From the NCBI GenBank assembly GCA_035556555.1, contig DATMES010000002.1, positions 1 through 64,000 of the forward strand: 64,000 nucleotides of DNA, read 5' to 3'. Positions 15,904-26,761 of the stretch are shown one piece after another. The notes beneath the pieces were generated by a model. The model was not told the origin of the DNA and made no database searches. It saw only the letters and a list, made by a program, of their open reading frames with translations. The position numbers were made by a program, and so were the translations under genes. The stretch comes from Frankiaceae bacterium (GTDB lineage: Bacteria > Actinomycetota > Actinomycetes > BP-191). The stretch's first letter is position 1. Each line of letters starts with the position of its first letter.

Positions 15904-17022
15904 GTGCGTAATCAGCGGAGAGTGCTGCTCAGGTTGGCCGCGGTGGCCGCCGTGTTGCTTGTTGTAGGTGTTGCCGCGGCGTCGCGAATCGAGTCGCCGG
16001 CCGACCGGGCCGCCCTCGCGCGGCCGCCCGCGGCGTCGGTCATCACCGCCAAGGTCGAACGGCGCGTGCTGTCCGACACGCTTGTCGTTCGCGGGTCGGT
16101 TGTGCCGGCCTCTCGCATCGAGGTCGGCACGCCGACTCTCCAAGACTCGATGGCCGCGGTCGTCACCGGCACACCAGCCGCGGTCGGCGCTGCGGTAGCC
16201 GAGGGGCGGGTCGTCATCGAAATCTCAGGAAGACCGGTCATTCTGCTGCAGGCGCCGTTTCCGATGTTCAGAGACATCGCGCCAGGGGTCACCGGTCCCG
16301 ATGTCGTGCACCTTCAGGCCGCGCTCGCTCGGCTGCTCGGCCAGCCTCTCGCTGACCGCCGAGGTGTTTTCGGCGCGTCTACGCAGGCGGCCGTCACGTC
16401 GTTGTACCGCAGGGTAGGACACGAGGTTGTCCGGGCCGAAGGAGGCGGCGTGCTCGTTCCCAGAGGCGAGATCGCGTTCGTCCCGGCAACACCGGCGCGG
16501 GTCGAGGCGAGGGCGATCGTCGGTGCGATCGGGGGAGAAAAACCGCTCGCGGTTCTCTCGGCCGGGCCGCTGTCCGTCGAGGCGACGGTCTTACCGGCCG
16601 AGCGCGAGCTGATCGCGGTGGGGGACAGCGTCGAGGTCGAGTCGGAGGCGCTCGGGCGCAAGTTTAAGGCCGTCGTACGCCAAATCGGTGACTTTCGTCA
16701 GGGCACCGGCGAGTCCGGGGAAGTGGCCGTCGGCGGTCACGTTGTACGCCTTTCGCCGGTCGGCTCTCTCAAAGCCGACGTCGTCGGCCACGACGTGCGC
16801 ATCACCTTCGTCGCGGCAAGCACCAGCGAGCCCACGCTCGTCGTGCCGCTCGCCGCTGTCACGACGCGTGTCGACGGCGCCGATCAGGTGCTCAAGGTCG
16901 GGTCTGACGTCCAGCAGGTCAGGGTGGTCGTGAAGGCTGGACTCACGGCCGATGGGTACGTTGCGGTGACACCGGTGTCCGGTGAGCTCCGCGAGGGCGA
17001 CTACGTGGTCGTAGGTCAATGA
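15904..17022 (+). CDS. Membrane-fusion/adaptor protein with peptidoglycan-binding-like domain (MacA-like)
   Basis: The 372-residue protein has one N-terminal membrane helix (about 9-27), a beta-barrel/lipoyl-like stretch (VLSDTLVVRGSVVPAS), then a peptidoglycan-binding-1-type segment (GPDVVHLQAALARLLG, followed by GVFGASTQAAVTSLYRR) and C-terminal beta-barrel and membrane-proximal parts (VVPLAAVTTRVDGADQV). This is the actinobacterial form of the HlyD/MacA adaptor. Start GTG 15904; its stop overlaps the ATG of the ATPase gene as ATGA. It would couple the ABC transporter to export of an unknown substrate across the envelope. Confidence 0.85.
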   Translation: MRNQRRVLLRLAAVAAVLLVVGVAAASRIESPADRAALARPPAASVITAKVERRVLSDTLVVRGSVVPASRIEVGTPTLQDSMAAVVTGTPAAVGAAVAEGRVVIEISGRPVILLQAPFPMFRDIAPGVTGPDVVHLQAALARLLGQPLADRRGVFGASTQAAVTSLYRRVGHEVVRAEGGGVLVPRGEIAFVPATPARVEARAIVGAIGGEKPLAVLSAGPLSVEATVLPAERELIAVGDSVEVESEALGRKFKAVVRQIGDFRQGTGESGEVAVGGHVVRLSPVGSLKADVVGHDVRITFVAASTSEPTLVVPLAAVTTRVDGADQVLKVGSDVQQVRVVVKAGLTADGYVAVTPVSGELREGDYVVVGQ

Positions 17023-17735
17023 ACGTCGGCTCGATCACGCCACGCGACGATGGTCCGCTGATCCGGCTGGCGGGAATCACTCGGGTCTATCCAGGTCCTC
17101 CCGCGGTAGAGGCCCTGCGCGGTATCGACCTCGTGGTGGACGAGGGCGAGTTCCTCGCGGTGGTCGGCAGGTCGGGCTCAGGAAAATCAACCTTGCTGAA
17201 CGTGATCGGCCTGCTGGACACGCCGACGTCCGGCCGTTACGACTTCATCGGCGTCGATGTGACGACGTTTTCCGAACGCGAGTTGACGGCGTTCCGGTCG
17301 CAGCGAATCGGCTTCGTCTTCCAGGCGTTCCACCTGCTCGAGGAGCGAGACTGCATCGAAAACGTCCTCGTCGGTCTGATGTACGCACACTGGCCCCGGC
17401 AGGATCGCCGCCGCCGTGCGTTGGAGGTGCTGGCGGCGGTCGGCCTGTCGGACCGGGCTCTCGCCCGGACCGGAGAGCTGTCGGGAGGTGAACGGCAGCG
17501 TGTTGCGATCGCCCGTGCCATTGCACCGAACCCCGCGTTGTTGCTCTGCGACGAACCAACCGGGAACCTCGACAGCGCCACGGCGGAAAGCGTTCTCGAT
17601 CTGCTAGCCGCCCTCAACCGAGCAGGTACGTCTGTGCTGGTCATCACGCACGACGCGGCGGTCGCTCGCGCCGCGCAGCGGATCGTGACGCTACAAGACG
17701 GTCGGCTCGACCTGGTGAATGCGGCGGCGTCGTGA
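17019..17735 (+). CDS. ABC exporter ATP-binding protein (MacB/LolD type)
   Basis: The 238-residue protein has all ABC ATPase signatures: Walker A GRSGSGKST at 50-58, Q-loop FQAFHLL at 101-107, signature LSGGERQRV at 154-162, Walker B LLLCDEP at 174-180 and the switch His in VLVITHD. The DEPTGNLD form is typical of the MacB/LolD/FtsE branch that works with FtsX-like permeases. The ATG overlaps the stop of the adaptor gene and its own stop overlaps the GTG of the permease gene, so the three subunits are translated together. Confidence 0.95.
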   Translation: MNVGSITPRDDGPLIRLAGITRVYPGPPAVEALRGIDLVVDEGEFLAVVGRSGSGKSTLLNVIGLLDTPTSGRYDFIGVDVTTFSERELTAFRSQRIGFVFQAFHLLEERDCIENVLVGLMYAHWPRQDRRRRALEVLAAVGLSDRALARTGELSGGERQRVAIARAIAPNPALLLCDEPTGNLDSATAESVLDLLAALNRAGTSVLVITHDAAVARAAQRIVTLQDGRLDLVNAAAS

Positions 17736-18961
17736 AACCTCGGTCACGTCGTCGATGGTGGACGTACAGCGGGGGGTGGATGCGCGATGTCGCCACGGAG
17801 GCCACGGCTGGCGTCGTTCGCCGGCCAGGCCGTGCAGGGCTGACGGCATTTGGCTGCGTTCTCGGCATCGGGTCTTTCGTCGCCACCGTCGGTGTCACGA
17901 CGACGGCGGCGTCTCAGATCGGTGCGCGTTTCGATGCGCTCAAGGCGACCGAAGTCAGCGTGGAGAGCGCCGATCCCGCCGAGGGCGCGACCGACTCACC
18001 ATTCCCCCCGGACTTCGAGAGCAGGCTCGGAAGGTTGAACGGGGTCGTCGCGACTGGGCACCGTTGGGAGCTTGAGGGCGAGGCCTTGTCGGTCGCCACG
18101 CGACCGGGCCCTCAAGGCGCGGAGTCGCAACGACTGCCCATCCTCGCGGTCAGTCCCGGCTACCTCACGGTTGCCCGGCCCACTCTGGCCAGCGGCGTCC
18201 TGTTCAGTCAGTTCCATCAGCGGCGTGCGGAACAGGTCGTGGTGCTCGGCGCCGCCGCGGCCACGACGCTGGGTATTCACGAGGCGCACCCCGACTTGGC
18301 GTTGTGGATCGGCAACCGGCCGTTCACCGTCGTGGGCATCGTCTCGGACACGAAGCGTGCGCCGGACCTCGTGCTCTCAGTCATGCTTCCGGACTCGACC
18401 GCGGATGCATGGTTCGGCCATCGCGTTCAGGACGAGCGACTGCTCGTCGAGACAAGGGCTGGCGCCAGCCAGCTGGTCGCGTCCCAGGCCCCCTTCGCGC
18501 TCGATCCCGCAAATCCGGAACGCTACGTCGTCCTGGCCGCGCCCGACCCGCGTCGCCTGCGCGAGGAGGTCGAGACAGACGTCGGCAGTCTCTACTTGAT
18601 ACTCGCGCTCGTGTCGCTCACCATCACGACCGTCAGCATTGCCAACATCACCCTGGTGTCGGTGATGGAACGAGTCCCCGAGATCGGCTTGCGCCGCGCT
18701 CTCGGCGCGACGCGACGACAGATTGCCACGGTGTTCCTTGCGGAGAGCGGAGCCATCGGGCTCTTCGGCGGTCTGATCGGTGCGGCAGCCGGTGTGTGCA
18801 TTACGGTCGGCGTATCAGTCGTCCGCCACTGGACGCCAGTCGTCGACCTGCGCCTCGCGGTGTTGGCGCCTGCCCTTGGCGCGTTCTGCGGAGTGGTCGC
18901 GGGTGCTTACCCAGCCTCGCGTGCTTCTCGCGTGGACCCGGTGCTCGCCTTGCGCCACTAG
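17732..18961 (+). CDS. ABC exporter permease (MacB-type FtsX fold)
   Basis: The 409-residue permease has the MacB layout: first membrane helix after a short cytoplasmic arm (about 35-60), a large extracytoplasmic domain of ~210 residues (MacB_PCD type), then three helices at about 290-315, 335-365 and 375-395. The segment ERVPEIGLRRALGATRRQI is the classic cytoplasmic loop of these permeases. Start GTG 17732 overlaps the ATPase stop. It should form the transmembrane part of the exporter with the adaptor and ATPase upstream. Confidence 0.92.
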   Translation: MKPRSRRRWWTYSGGWMRDVATEATAGVVRRPGRAGLTAFGCVLGIGSFVATVGVTTTAASQIGARFDALKATEVSVESADPAEGATDSPFPPDFESRLGRLNGVVATGHRWELEGEALSVATRPGPQGAESQRLPILAVSPGYLTVARPTLASGVLFSQFHQRRAEQVVVLGAAAATTLGIHEAHPDLALWIGNRPFTVVGIVSDTKRAPDLVLSVMLPDSTADAWFGHRVQDERLLVETRAGASQLVASQAPFALDPANPERYVVLAAPDPRRLREEVETDVGSLYLILALVSLTITTVSIANITLVSVMERVPEIGLRRALGATRRQIATVFLAESGAIGLFGGLIGAAAGVCITVGVSVVRHWTPVVDLRLAVLAPALGAFCGVVAGAYPASRASRVDPVLALRH

Positions 18962-19075
18962 GAGCCCTGGTCGCGGGTTGGCGCGGGTGCTTGGCGCGGT
19001 CGTGAGAGTGGGCGTCGTCGTGGTGGTTCCGATCGACGAACTCGTTCCCTCGTCGCCAGCCGCCACGATGTCAGA

Positions 19076-19348
19076 GTGCCGAAGATGTTACCGCCCGAGT
19101 TCAAGCGTGACGTCTCGTCGGTGGGCACGACGAAGTACCACGTCGTGATGCACGGCAGCGGGCCGTTCGAGAACCAGTCTGTCTGCGCTGGATCGCTCTA
19201 CGGGGAGTTCGACCTGACGTTTCCCGCGCCCGGGCTGCTGCGGAGCTGCAAGTCGGCCGCGGCAGGAAAACTCATCCCGACGTTGAACGCCACGCAGAGC
19301 AGTTTCGACGGCTCGGTGCTCCATATCGACGCGGACTCGGTGCAGTAG
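19076..19348 (+). CDS. Small hypothetical protein, perhaps 5'-truncated
   Basis: The frame gives a ~90-residue protein with plausible composition (KYHVVMHGSGPFENQ, DLTFPAPGLL) and two cysteines, but no ribosome-binding site at GTG 19076 or ATG 19085 and no signal peptide. Upstream, in another frame, VRVGVVVVVPIDELVPS could be a lost N-terminus, so a frameshift around 19070 is possible. It is followed 15 nt later by an exported BNR-type protein gene with which it may be co-transcribed. The function is unknown. Confidence 0.45.
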   Translation: MPKMLPPEFKRDVSSVGTTKYHVVMHGSGPFENQSVCAGSLYGEFDLTFPAPGLLRSCKSAAAGKLIPTLNATQSSFDGSVLHIDADSVQ

Positions 19349-19363
19349 AGCAAGGGGGAGTCG

Positions 19364-20629
19364 ATGCGAGGTCAGGCCGTGCTACGCGTCGCCGCGGTGT
19401 GCGGCGTAGCGCTGGCCGGCCTGACCGCGCCCCCGGCGTCGAGCGCACCGGTCAACCCGAGCCCCTGCACCGAGATGGCACTCTCCCCGACGTTCGCGTC
19501 CGACGGGACCGCGGTCTGCGCGGGGATGGTCTACGACAAGACCACGGGTGCCGCGACGTCAGCCGCGGTATTCGTGACGACGGACAAGGGGAAGTCCTGG
19601 CGTAAGGCAACCGCGGCCGGCATCGCCATCACGCGAGCCGAGGACTCGGTACGCGGTGTCGTCCTGTCGCCTCGCTTTTCGTCGGATCACCTGATCTTCG
19701 TGCAGATCGCGCGCGCGGGCCTGCTGGCGTCGACCGATCTGGGAGAGACGTTCACCCCGGTCAGCCCGCTTGGCCTCGGCCGGATGACCCCCTACGTCGC
19801 CACTCCCGATGTGCTCGCTGACCTGGCGCGGCCGCTGATTCTGCACGCCGATGCGGCTGGCAACGACGTGTCAATGCAGGTCGACCCCGTCTCGCGCGCA
19901 CTCACCCCCGTACCGGGAACGCCAGCGAAGGACCACCAGTTCGCCGTGTCGCCGCGGTATGCCACCGATGGCCTCGCGTTCGCCGGTGGCACCCTGGTCC
20001 CGACCGAGGACCAAGCCGCGTCGTATCCCGTCGTGTACGCGTGCGGCGCGGGGTTCGCCTGCAACGAGGTCCGGTTCACCGGTCCGAAGCTCGCGAAGTT
20101 CGAACGGCTCTGGACCGTGTCGGCGGCGACATCCACCGGCTTCTCCGTCGTCCTGCGGCTCATGGTCGGCTCGACGCCGAAGCTCTGGCGTTCGACTGAC
20201 GGCGGGAAGACCTTCCAGCCGTGGACCAGCGTCAACACGATCGGGTCGACCATCGCCAAGAACGGATCCGCGCACCTCGACGTCGCAGCCGATCCGTTGC
20301 AGCCGAAGAGGCTGTTCCTTCGCGCGTCGTGGACCTGGACCGCATACCGCAGGACCAACCCGCCGAACGAGCAGCTGTTCGTCAGCGAGGACTCCGGCCA
20401 GCGGTGGCGCCGCGTCAGCTACGGCACCGTGACGTCGGGGCTGCGCCACGTCGGAACCATTCCCGAAATGGAGCCCTCGCCCGACGCATTGAACACACCC
20501 GCCGGATTCGTACTGGCAGGAGGGGGCGGTCGTCTGTTCATGCTCGCCGGGAGTCGCGGCGATCCGAACTACACCGGCCCGTACTGCTCGCGTGACAGCG
20601 GAAAGACGTGGGCGCGGTTCTGCAAGTAG
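19364..20629 (+). CDS. Exported BNR/sialidase-type propeller protein
   Basis: ATG 19364 follows CAAGGGGGAGTCG. A signal peptide runs to about residue 28 (PPASSA). The 421-residue product contains several BNR-type Asp-box motifs: TTDKGKSWR, STDLGETFT, STDGGKTFQ, SEDSGQRWR and SRDSGKTWA. These mark beta-propeller blades as in sialidase-like and VPS10-like proteins. No sialidase catalytic Arg triad or FRIP motif can be placed, so it is probably a binding propeller and not an enzyme. Cysteine pairs near the ends (PCTEM, YCSRD, RFCK) may lock the propeller. Confidence 0.8.
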   Translation: MRGQAVLRVAAVCGVALAGLTAPPASSAPVNPSPCTEMALSPTFASDGTAVCAGMVYDKTTGAATSAAVFVTTDKGKSWRKATAAGIAITRAEDSVRGVVLSPRFSSDHLIFVQIARAGLLASTDLGETFTPVSPLGLGRMTPYVATPDVLADLARPLILHADAAGNDVSMQVDPVSRALTPVPGTPAKDHQFAVSPRYATDGLAFAGGTLVPTEDQAASYPVVYACGAGFACNEVRFTGPKLAKFERLWTVSAATSTGFSVVLRLMVGSTPKLWRSTDGGKTFQPWTSVNTIGSTIAKNGSAHLDVAADPLQPKRLFLRASWTWTAYRRTNPPNEQLFVSEDSGQRWRRVSYGTVTSGLRHVGTIPEMEPSPDALNTPAGFVLAGGGGRLFMLAGSRGDPNYTGPYCSRDSGKTWARFCK

Positions 20630-20955
20630 CCGACGGCGGCGCTGGTGGGGCCGCGGACGATCCCGGTCGAACGGCGAATGTCCGGTGCGCGACATCATCA
20701 GATGCGGGCCGAGCCGGCACTCGGCGATGTGCACAGGGTCCCCGGTCGACGCCGGACGTCTCATTGTCCTGACAGGCTTCGCCGGGTCCTCAAGACCGAC
20801 ATAACCCGCGTACCGGATGTCACCGTGGGTAACGTGACTATCCGGGGCGTAGTTCTCACCGATGACCGAAATGGACATTTCAGAGGATGTTCCGCTTTCC
20901 GGCGAAAGCGGAGAGTTGCGGGGTCACCCGCCAGCCCATCCTCGTAGGAGTCCCG
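20630..20955. other. Gene-free stretch with a hairpin at 20892-20911
   Basis: No gene is visible in these 326 bases. CCGCTTTC (20892-20899) and GAAAGCGG (20904-20911) form a perfect 8-bp stem with a 4-nt loop, 44 nt before the start of the Ltp-family gene. It could lie in the 5' leader of that gene or terminate upstream transcription; there is no T-run. Confidence 0.5.
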
Positions 20956-21825
20956 ATGTCCGCGGCCATGCCGACCCGCAAGTCCACGTCCAAGCCTTCA
21001 GCCAGCGCCGACGTCCCCGCGCAGGCCGCCGCACCGCACATCGAGTCACCGGCCGCCCCGGCAGCGCCCGCGCCGGTCGCGAATGGGTCATGGCAGCCCG
21101 GGCCGCCTGCGCAGTTCGGCGCTACTCCCGAGGGCGCGCCGTTCTGGCCGACGCCTGTCCCGCGGACCGACTCCCGGCCGGCTTGGAAGAAGAAGCGGGT
21201 GCTGGTCCCTGCGGCGGTCTTCGCGGTACTGCTCGCCGCCGGCATCGCAGGTGGCAGCGACGAGACTTCGAGCAGTGGTGCCGCCGCCGGAACTTCCGCT
21301 GTGATCGTCGAGGAGAAGATCGACTCCACCACGGAGTCGGCTGAGAAGGCGGCTGCCGAGAAGGCTGCCGCCGAGAAGGCCGCGGCGGAGGAGGCCGCGG
21401 CGGAGAAGGCCGCTGCGGAGAAGGCCGCGGCGGAGAAGGCCGCGGCGGAGGAGGCCGCGGCGGAGAAGGCCGCCGCCGAGAAGGCGGCCGCGGAGACCGC
21501 GGCGGAGAAGGCCGCGGCGGAGAAGGCGGCCGCGGAGACCGCGGGCCAGGAGAATGCGCGCGAGGCTGCCGCGAACTACCTCAGCTTCACGGCGTTCTCG
21601 CGTTCCGGGTTGATCAAGCAGCTGAAGTTCGAGGGCTACTCGACCGCGGACGCGACCTACGGCGTCGACAGCCAGCACGCGAACTGGAACACCCAGGCGG
21701 CCAAGGCTGCTGAGAGCTATCTGGAGATGACCTCGTTCTCGCGCTCCGGGCTGATTCAGCAGTTGATGTTCGAGGGATACACGCGTACGCAGGCCGAGTA
21801 CGGCGTGAAGCAGGCGGGTCTCTGA
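20956..21825 (+). CDS. Ltp-family host-cell-surface-type protein with Glu-Lys-Ala coiled coil
   Basis: ATG 20956 follows GTAGGAG. The 289-residue protein has a Pro/Ala-rich cytoplasmic-like N-terminus (1-75), a membrane helix (about 80-99), a long EKAAAEKAAAEE-type repeat of ~80 residues that must be a straight charged helix, and two copies of the Ltp repeat (PF07553) at the C-terminus: YLSFTAFSRSGLIKQLKFEG and YLEMTSFSRSGLIQQLMFEG. Ltp proteins are surface proteins; the founding one, from phage TP-J34, blocks phage DNA injection, while the roles of others are unknown. The topology here (membrane anchor, stalk, two Ltp heads) fits display beyond the cell wall. Confidence 0.88.
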   Translation: MSAAMPTRKSTSKPSASADVPAQAAAPHIESPAAPAAPAPVANGSWQPGPPAQFGATPEGAPFWPTPVPRTDSRPAWKKKRVLVPAAVFAVLLAAGIAGGSDETSSSGAAAGTSAVIVEEKIDSTTESAEKAAAEKAAAEKAAAEEAAAEKAAAEKAAAEKAAAEEAAAEKAAAEKAAAETAAEKAAAEKAAAETAGQENAREAAANYLSFTAFSRSGLIKQLKFEGYSTADATYGVDSQHANWNTQAAKAAESYLEMTSFSRSGLIQQLMFEGYTRTQAEYGVKQAGL

Positions 21826-21911
21826 CCCATTCCTGGTGCGGCCCGCGCGTCCCCTGAGCGCGCGGGGCCGCACGAGCGCGAGGTTGGTCCGCGTACGGCG
21901 TCACAGGAGGT

Positions 21912-23099
21912 ATGGAGCCGACCCGCCGATCGTTCCTCGCAGCCGCCGTCGCCACCGCCGCCTTCGGGCCGGCGTTCTGGCGCGCCGCGTACGCCGATCC
22001 CGCGGTCCCCGGCCCCGGCCCGTACGGTCCGCTGCAGCCCGCCGACGCCAACGGCCTCATGCTGCCGGCCGGTTTCAGCAGCCGGATCGTCGCGCGGGCG
22101 GGCGCGCCGGTGCTGCCCGGCGGCTACGTCTGGCACGTCGACCCCGACGGCGGGGCGGTGTTCGCGACCGGCGACGGCGGCTGGGTCTATGTGTCCAACA
22201 GCGAGGACACACCTGGAGGCGCGGGCGCGATCCGGTTCGCCGCCGACGGGTCGATCGCCGACGCGTACCGGATCCTCGACGGCACCCGCAACAACTGCGC
22301 CGGCGGCCCGACGCCGTGGGGCACCTGGCTGTCCTGCGAGGAGACGACGCAGGGCCTGGTGTACGAGTGCGACCCGCAGGCTCCCGGCAATGGCGAGCCG
22401 CGTCCGGCGCTCGGCGCGTTCGCGCACGAGGCCGCCGCGGTCGACCCGGTGCGCCGGCAGCTCTACCTCACGGAGGACTCCGGCACGGGGCGGCTGTACC
22501 GGTTCACGCCGGCGGCGTACCCCGACCTGTCGGTGGGTCTCCTCGAGGCGGCCTCGGTCAGCCCGGCGCCGCCGGGCAGCGACGCGAACGCCGTCCGCGC
22601 CTGGTCCGGCCGCGTCACCTGGGTGCCGGTGCTCCCCATCGGACCGGCGGCGCTGCAGCCGACGGCGCCGCTCACGACGGTGTTCAGCGGGGGCGAGGGC
22701 ATCTGGTACGACCGCGGCACGGTCTACGTCACGACGAAGGGCGACAACCGCGTCTGGATGCTCGACTGCGGCACGCAGACGCTGGAGATCCTCTACGACG
22801 ACGTCCTCCAGCCGAACGCGCCGCTGACCGGCGTCGACAACGTCACCGTCTCCCCGGCCGGCGACATCTACGTCGCCGAGGACGGGCCGAACCCGTGCGA
22901 GCTCGTCGTCATCGGCACGGTCGGCGGGGAGCGGCAGGTCACGCAGTTCCTGCGCATCGCCGACCACTCAGGCACCGAGCTGTGCGGCCCGGCGTTCACG
23001 CCCGACGGCACGCGCCTCTACGTCTCCTCGCAGCGCGCGCCGTCGCCCGCGGGCAACCGCGGCGTGACGTACGAGATCACCGGGCCGTTCCGCACGTAG
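21912..23099 (+). CDS. PhoX/DUF839-family Tat-exported protein
   Basis: The 395-residue protein begins MEPTRRSFLAAA, a twin-arginine signal. It continues with the PhoX-type (PF05787) propeller sequence: NGLMLPAGFSSRIVARAG, DGGWVYVSNSE, NCAGGPTPWGTWLSCEET, GAFAHEAAAVDP, LYLTEDSG and VYVTTKGDNRVW. PhoX alkaline phosphatases need Ca and Fe cofactors loaded before Tat export, which suits the signal. Members are annotated as phosphatases, but many are uncharacterised. ATG 21912 lies 4 nt after ACAGGAGGT. It stands alone at the point where GC content rises. Confidence 0.88.
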   Translation: MEPTRRSFLAAAVATAAFGPAFWRAAYADPAVPGPGPYGPLQPADANGLMLPAGFSSRIVARAGAPVLPGGYVWHVDPDGGAVFATGDGGWVYVSNSEDTPGGAGAIRFAADGSIADAYRILDGTRNNCAGGPTPWGTWLSCEETTQGLVYECDPQAPGNGEPRPALGAFAHEAAAVDPVRRQLYLTEDSGTGRLYRFTPAAYPDLSVGLLEAASVSPAPPGSDANAVRAWSGRVTWVPVLPIGPAALQPTAPLTTVFSGGEGIWYDRGTVYVTTKGDNRVWMLDCGTQTLEILYDDVLQPNAPLTGVDNVTVSPAGDIYVAEDGPNPCELVVIGTVGGERQVTQFLRIADHSGTELCGPAFTPDGTRLYVSSQRAPSPAGNRGVTYEITGPFRT

Positions 23100-23149
23100 C
23101 GGTGCGCTCATGATGGTCCGGCGCATGGTCGACGGGACGGGAGCGCTCA

Positions 23150-23326
23150 GTGGGACGTGCCAGCGGGACGATGGACGCCGTCGCGGCGGAGATCGTGAAG
23201 GCGATGCGGGAGGACCGCGACGCGGACGTCTTCAACCTCATCGAGCGCGCCGCTGGTGAGGACCCGATGAAGCTGGCATGGGCGCTCGCGCGGCTCGCCG
23301 CGACGAACGCGGAGGCAGGTCGCTGA
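23150..23326 (+). CDS. Small helical hypothetical protein (58 residues)
   Basis: A compact frame from GTG 23150 (GGGAG seven nt upstream) or ATG 23171 ends TGA at 23326. The product is acidic and helical (MDAVAAEIVKAMREDRDADV, then LIERAAGEDPMKLAWALARL). The amphipathic pattern is that of a genuine small cytoplasmic protein. No family was recognised. It lies just before a convergent exported-protein gene. Confidence 0.5.
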   Translation: MGRASGTMDAVAAEIVKAMREDRDADVFNLIERAAGEDPMKLAWALARLAATNAEAGR

Positions 23327-23333
23327 CGGTTCG

Positions 23334-23930
23334 CTAGAGGTCGATCCGCTTGCAGGGCTGCCTGTGAGAAGTGCGTTGGCAGCGGGTCCCCTCGCCGTCG
23401 CGGCTCACTGTTATCGGACGGCTGAGAGGAACGTGCGTACGGGTCACCTCCACGCCGTAGAACCTCGTCTGCACGGTCACGCGATCGCCCGGCGGCAGCG
23501 CGTAGCGACAGTGCTTGGTGAGGATGCCGTCCTTCCCGATCCGCCCGGTGGACAGCTGGTACGGCGTCATCCGCGACAGCTCGGGGAACTCGCAGCGGTG
23601 CGTCGTGACGAGGCCGTCCACGGTGATCTCGACCTTCGCCCAGGTGCTGTCGGGCTCGAAGATCGGCTGGTTGCGGCTGAGACCCCACTGAACGCCGACG
23701 CGCACCAGGAGGTCGACGAACTGCGAGTCGGCGCCGCGCGGCGGAAGGCAGAGCCGCTGATGCACGTCCGCGTAGGAGTTCTCCCTGAACCAGCCGGCCG
23801 TGTACTCGTACTGGAAGGAGCCACCGGCGCAGTACGCGCGCTGCCCGCTCCGGATCACGGCCGCGGCGGACGCGCTGGCCAGCGTGGCCGCGAGCAGGAC
23901 CGCCAGGAGGGGAACGGCGCGGCGGGTCAT
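23334..23930 (-). CDS. Exported protein of unknown function
   Basis: ATG 23930 begins a signal peptide (MTRRAVPLLAVLLAATLASA). The mature ~175 residues contain six cysteines (YCAGG, LCLPP, RCEFP, HCRYA, TRCQR, PCKR) and beta-type sequence. The C-terminus is basic (RTSHRQPCKRIDL). No domain is recognised. It is transcribed toward the UvrA-like gene's side on the minus strand, 27 nt downstream of that gene's stop, so it may be read through from the same operon. Confidence 0.7.
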   Translation of the reverse strand: MTRRAVPLLAVLLAATLASASAAAVIRSGQRAYCAGGSFQYEYTAGWFRENSYADVHQRLCLPPRGADSQFVDLLVRVGVQWGLSRNQPIFEPDSTWAKVEITVDGLVTTHRCEFPELSRMTPYQLSTGRIGKDGILTKHCRYALPPGDRVTVQTRFYGVEVTRTHVPLSRPITVSRDGEGTRCQRTSHRQPCKRIDL

Positions 23931-23957
23931 GGCTCACTATGCGCCCCGCACGCGAGG

Positions 23958-26302
<2,345 letters not shown>

Positions 26303-26306
<4 letters not shown>

Positions 26307-26761
26307 TCTTCCTCCAGCCAGCGGCCGTCGCGCATGAGGTCGCGGCCCGCGAGCTCGTTCGCCTCGCGCCACGCCTGGACGCGGCGCGGGGTGACGCGGA
26401 ACCAGCGGTACAGCGGGGTCTCCGTGCGGGGGTCGAACTCCGTGCGCGCGGCGAACCTGTCCGCCGCCTCGCGAGGCAGCTCTGACAGCTCGAGGACCTC
26501 GACGTCGCCGTCCACGATCACCACGTCGCGAGTCTCCCCGAAGCCGAGCCGGGCGGTGCCGGTGGCGGCGAGGTTCCTGCCGGTCGGGCTGCCGGCGGGC
26601 GTCGCGACGAGCAGCGACGTCCCGTCCCAGTCGAACGACAACACGACGAGGTACGGCGCGCCGGCCGGCGAGGCGCTCGCCACCCAGACGTCGACGTCGG
26701 AGGCGAGCCGGCGCTCGGTGTCGCGGCGGCGTTCGGCGAGGGAGCGGGGCGCGGCGGTCAA
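26303..26761 (-). CDS. Pyridoxamine 5'-phosphate oxidase-family (FMN-binding split barrel) protein
   Basis: The 152-residue protein matches F420/FMN split-barrel oxidoreductases: VWVASASPAGAPYLVVLSF near the N-terminus, then LLVATPAGSPTGRNLAATGT, which forms the flavin phosphate site, and RWFRVTPRRVQAW near the C-terminus. The usual reaction is reduction or oxidation of small substrates with a deazaflavin or FMN. The start is probably TTG 26761, overlapping the TGA of the VOC gene. Its stop overlaps the UvrA-like start, so all three genes form one translationally coupled unit. Confidence 0.85.

Noticed and set aside
21340-21560. Possible CRISPR or tandem DNA repeat in GAGAAGGCCGCGGCGGAG units
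   Set aside because: The units vary by synonymous codons and keep the reading frame; they encode the EKAAAEK helix of the Ltp protein, with no spacers.
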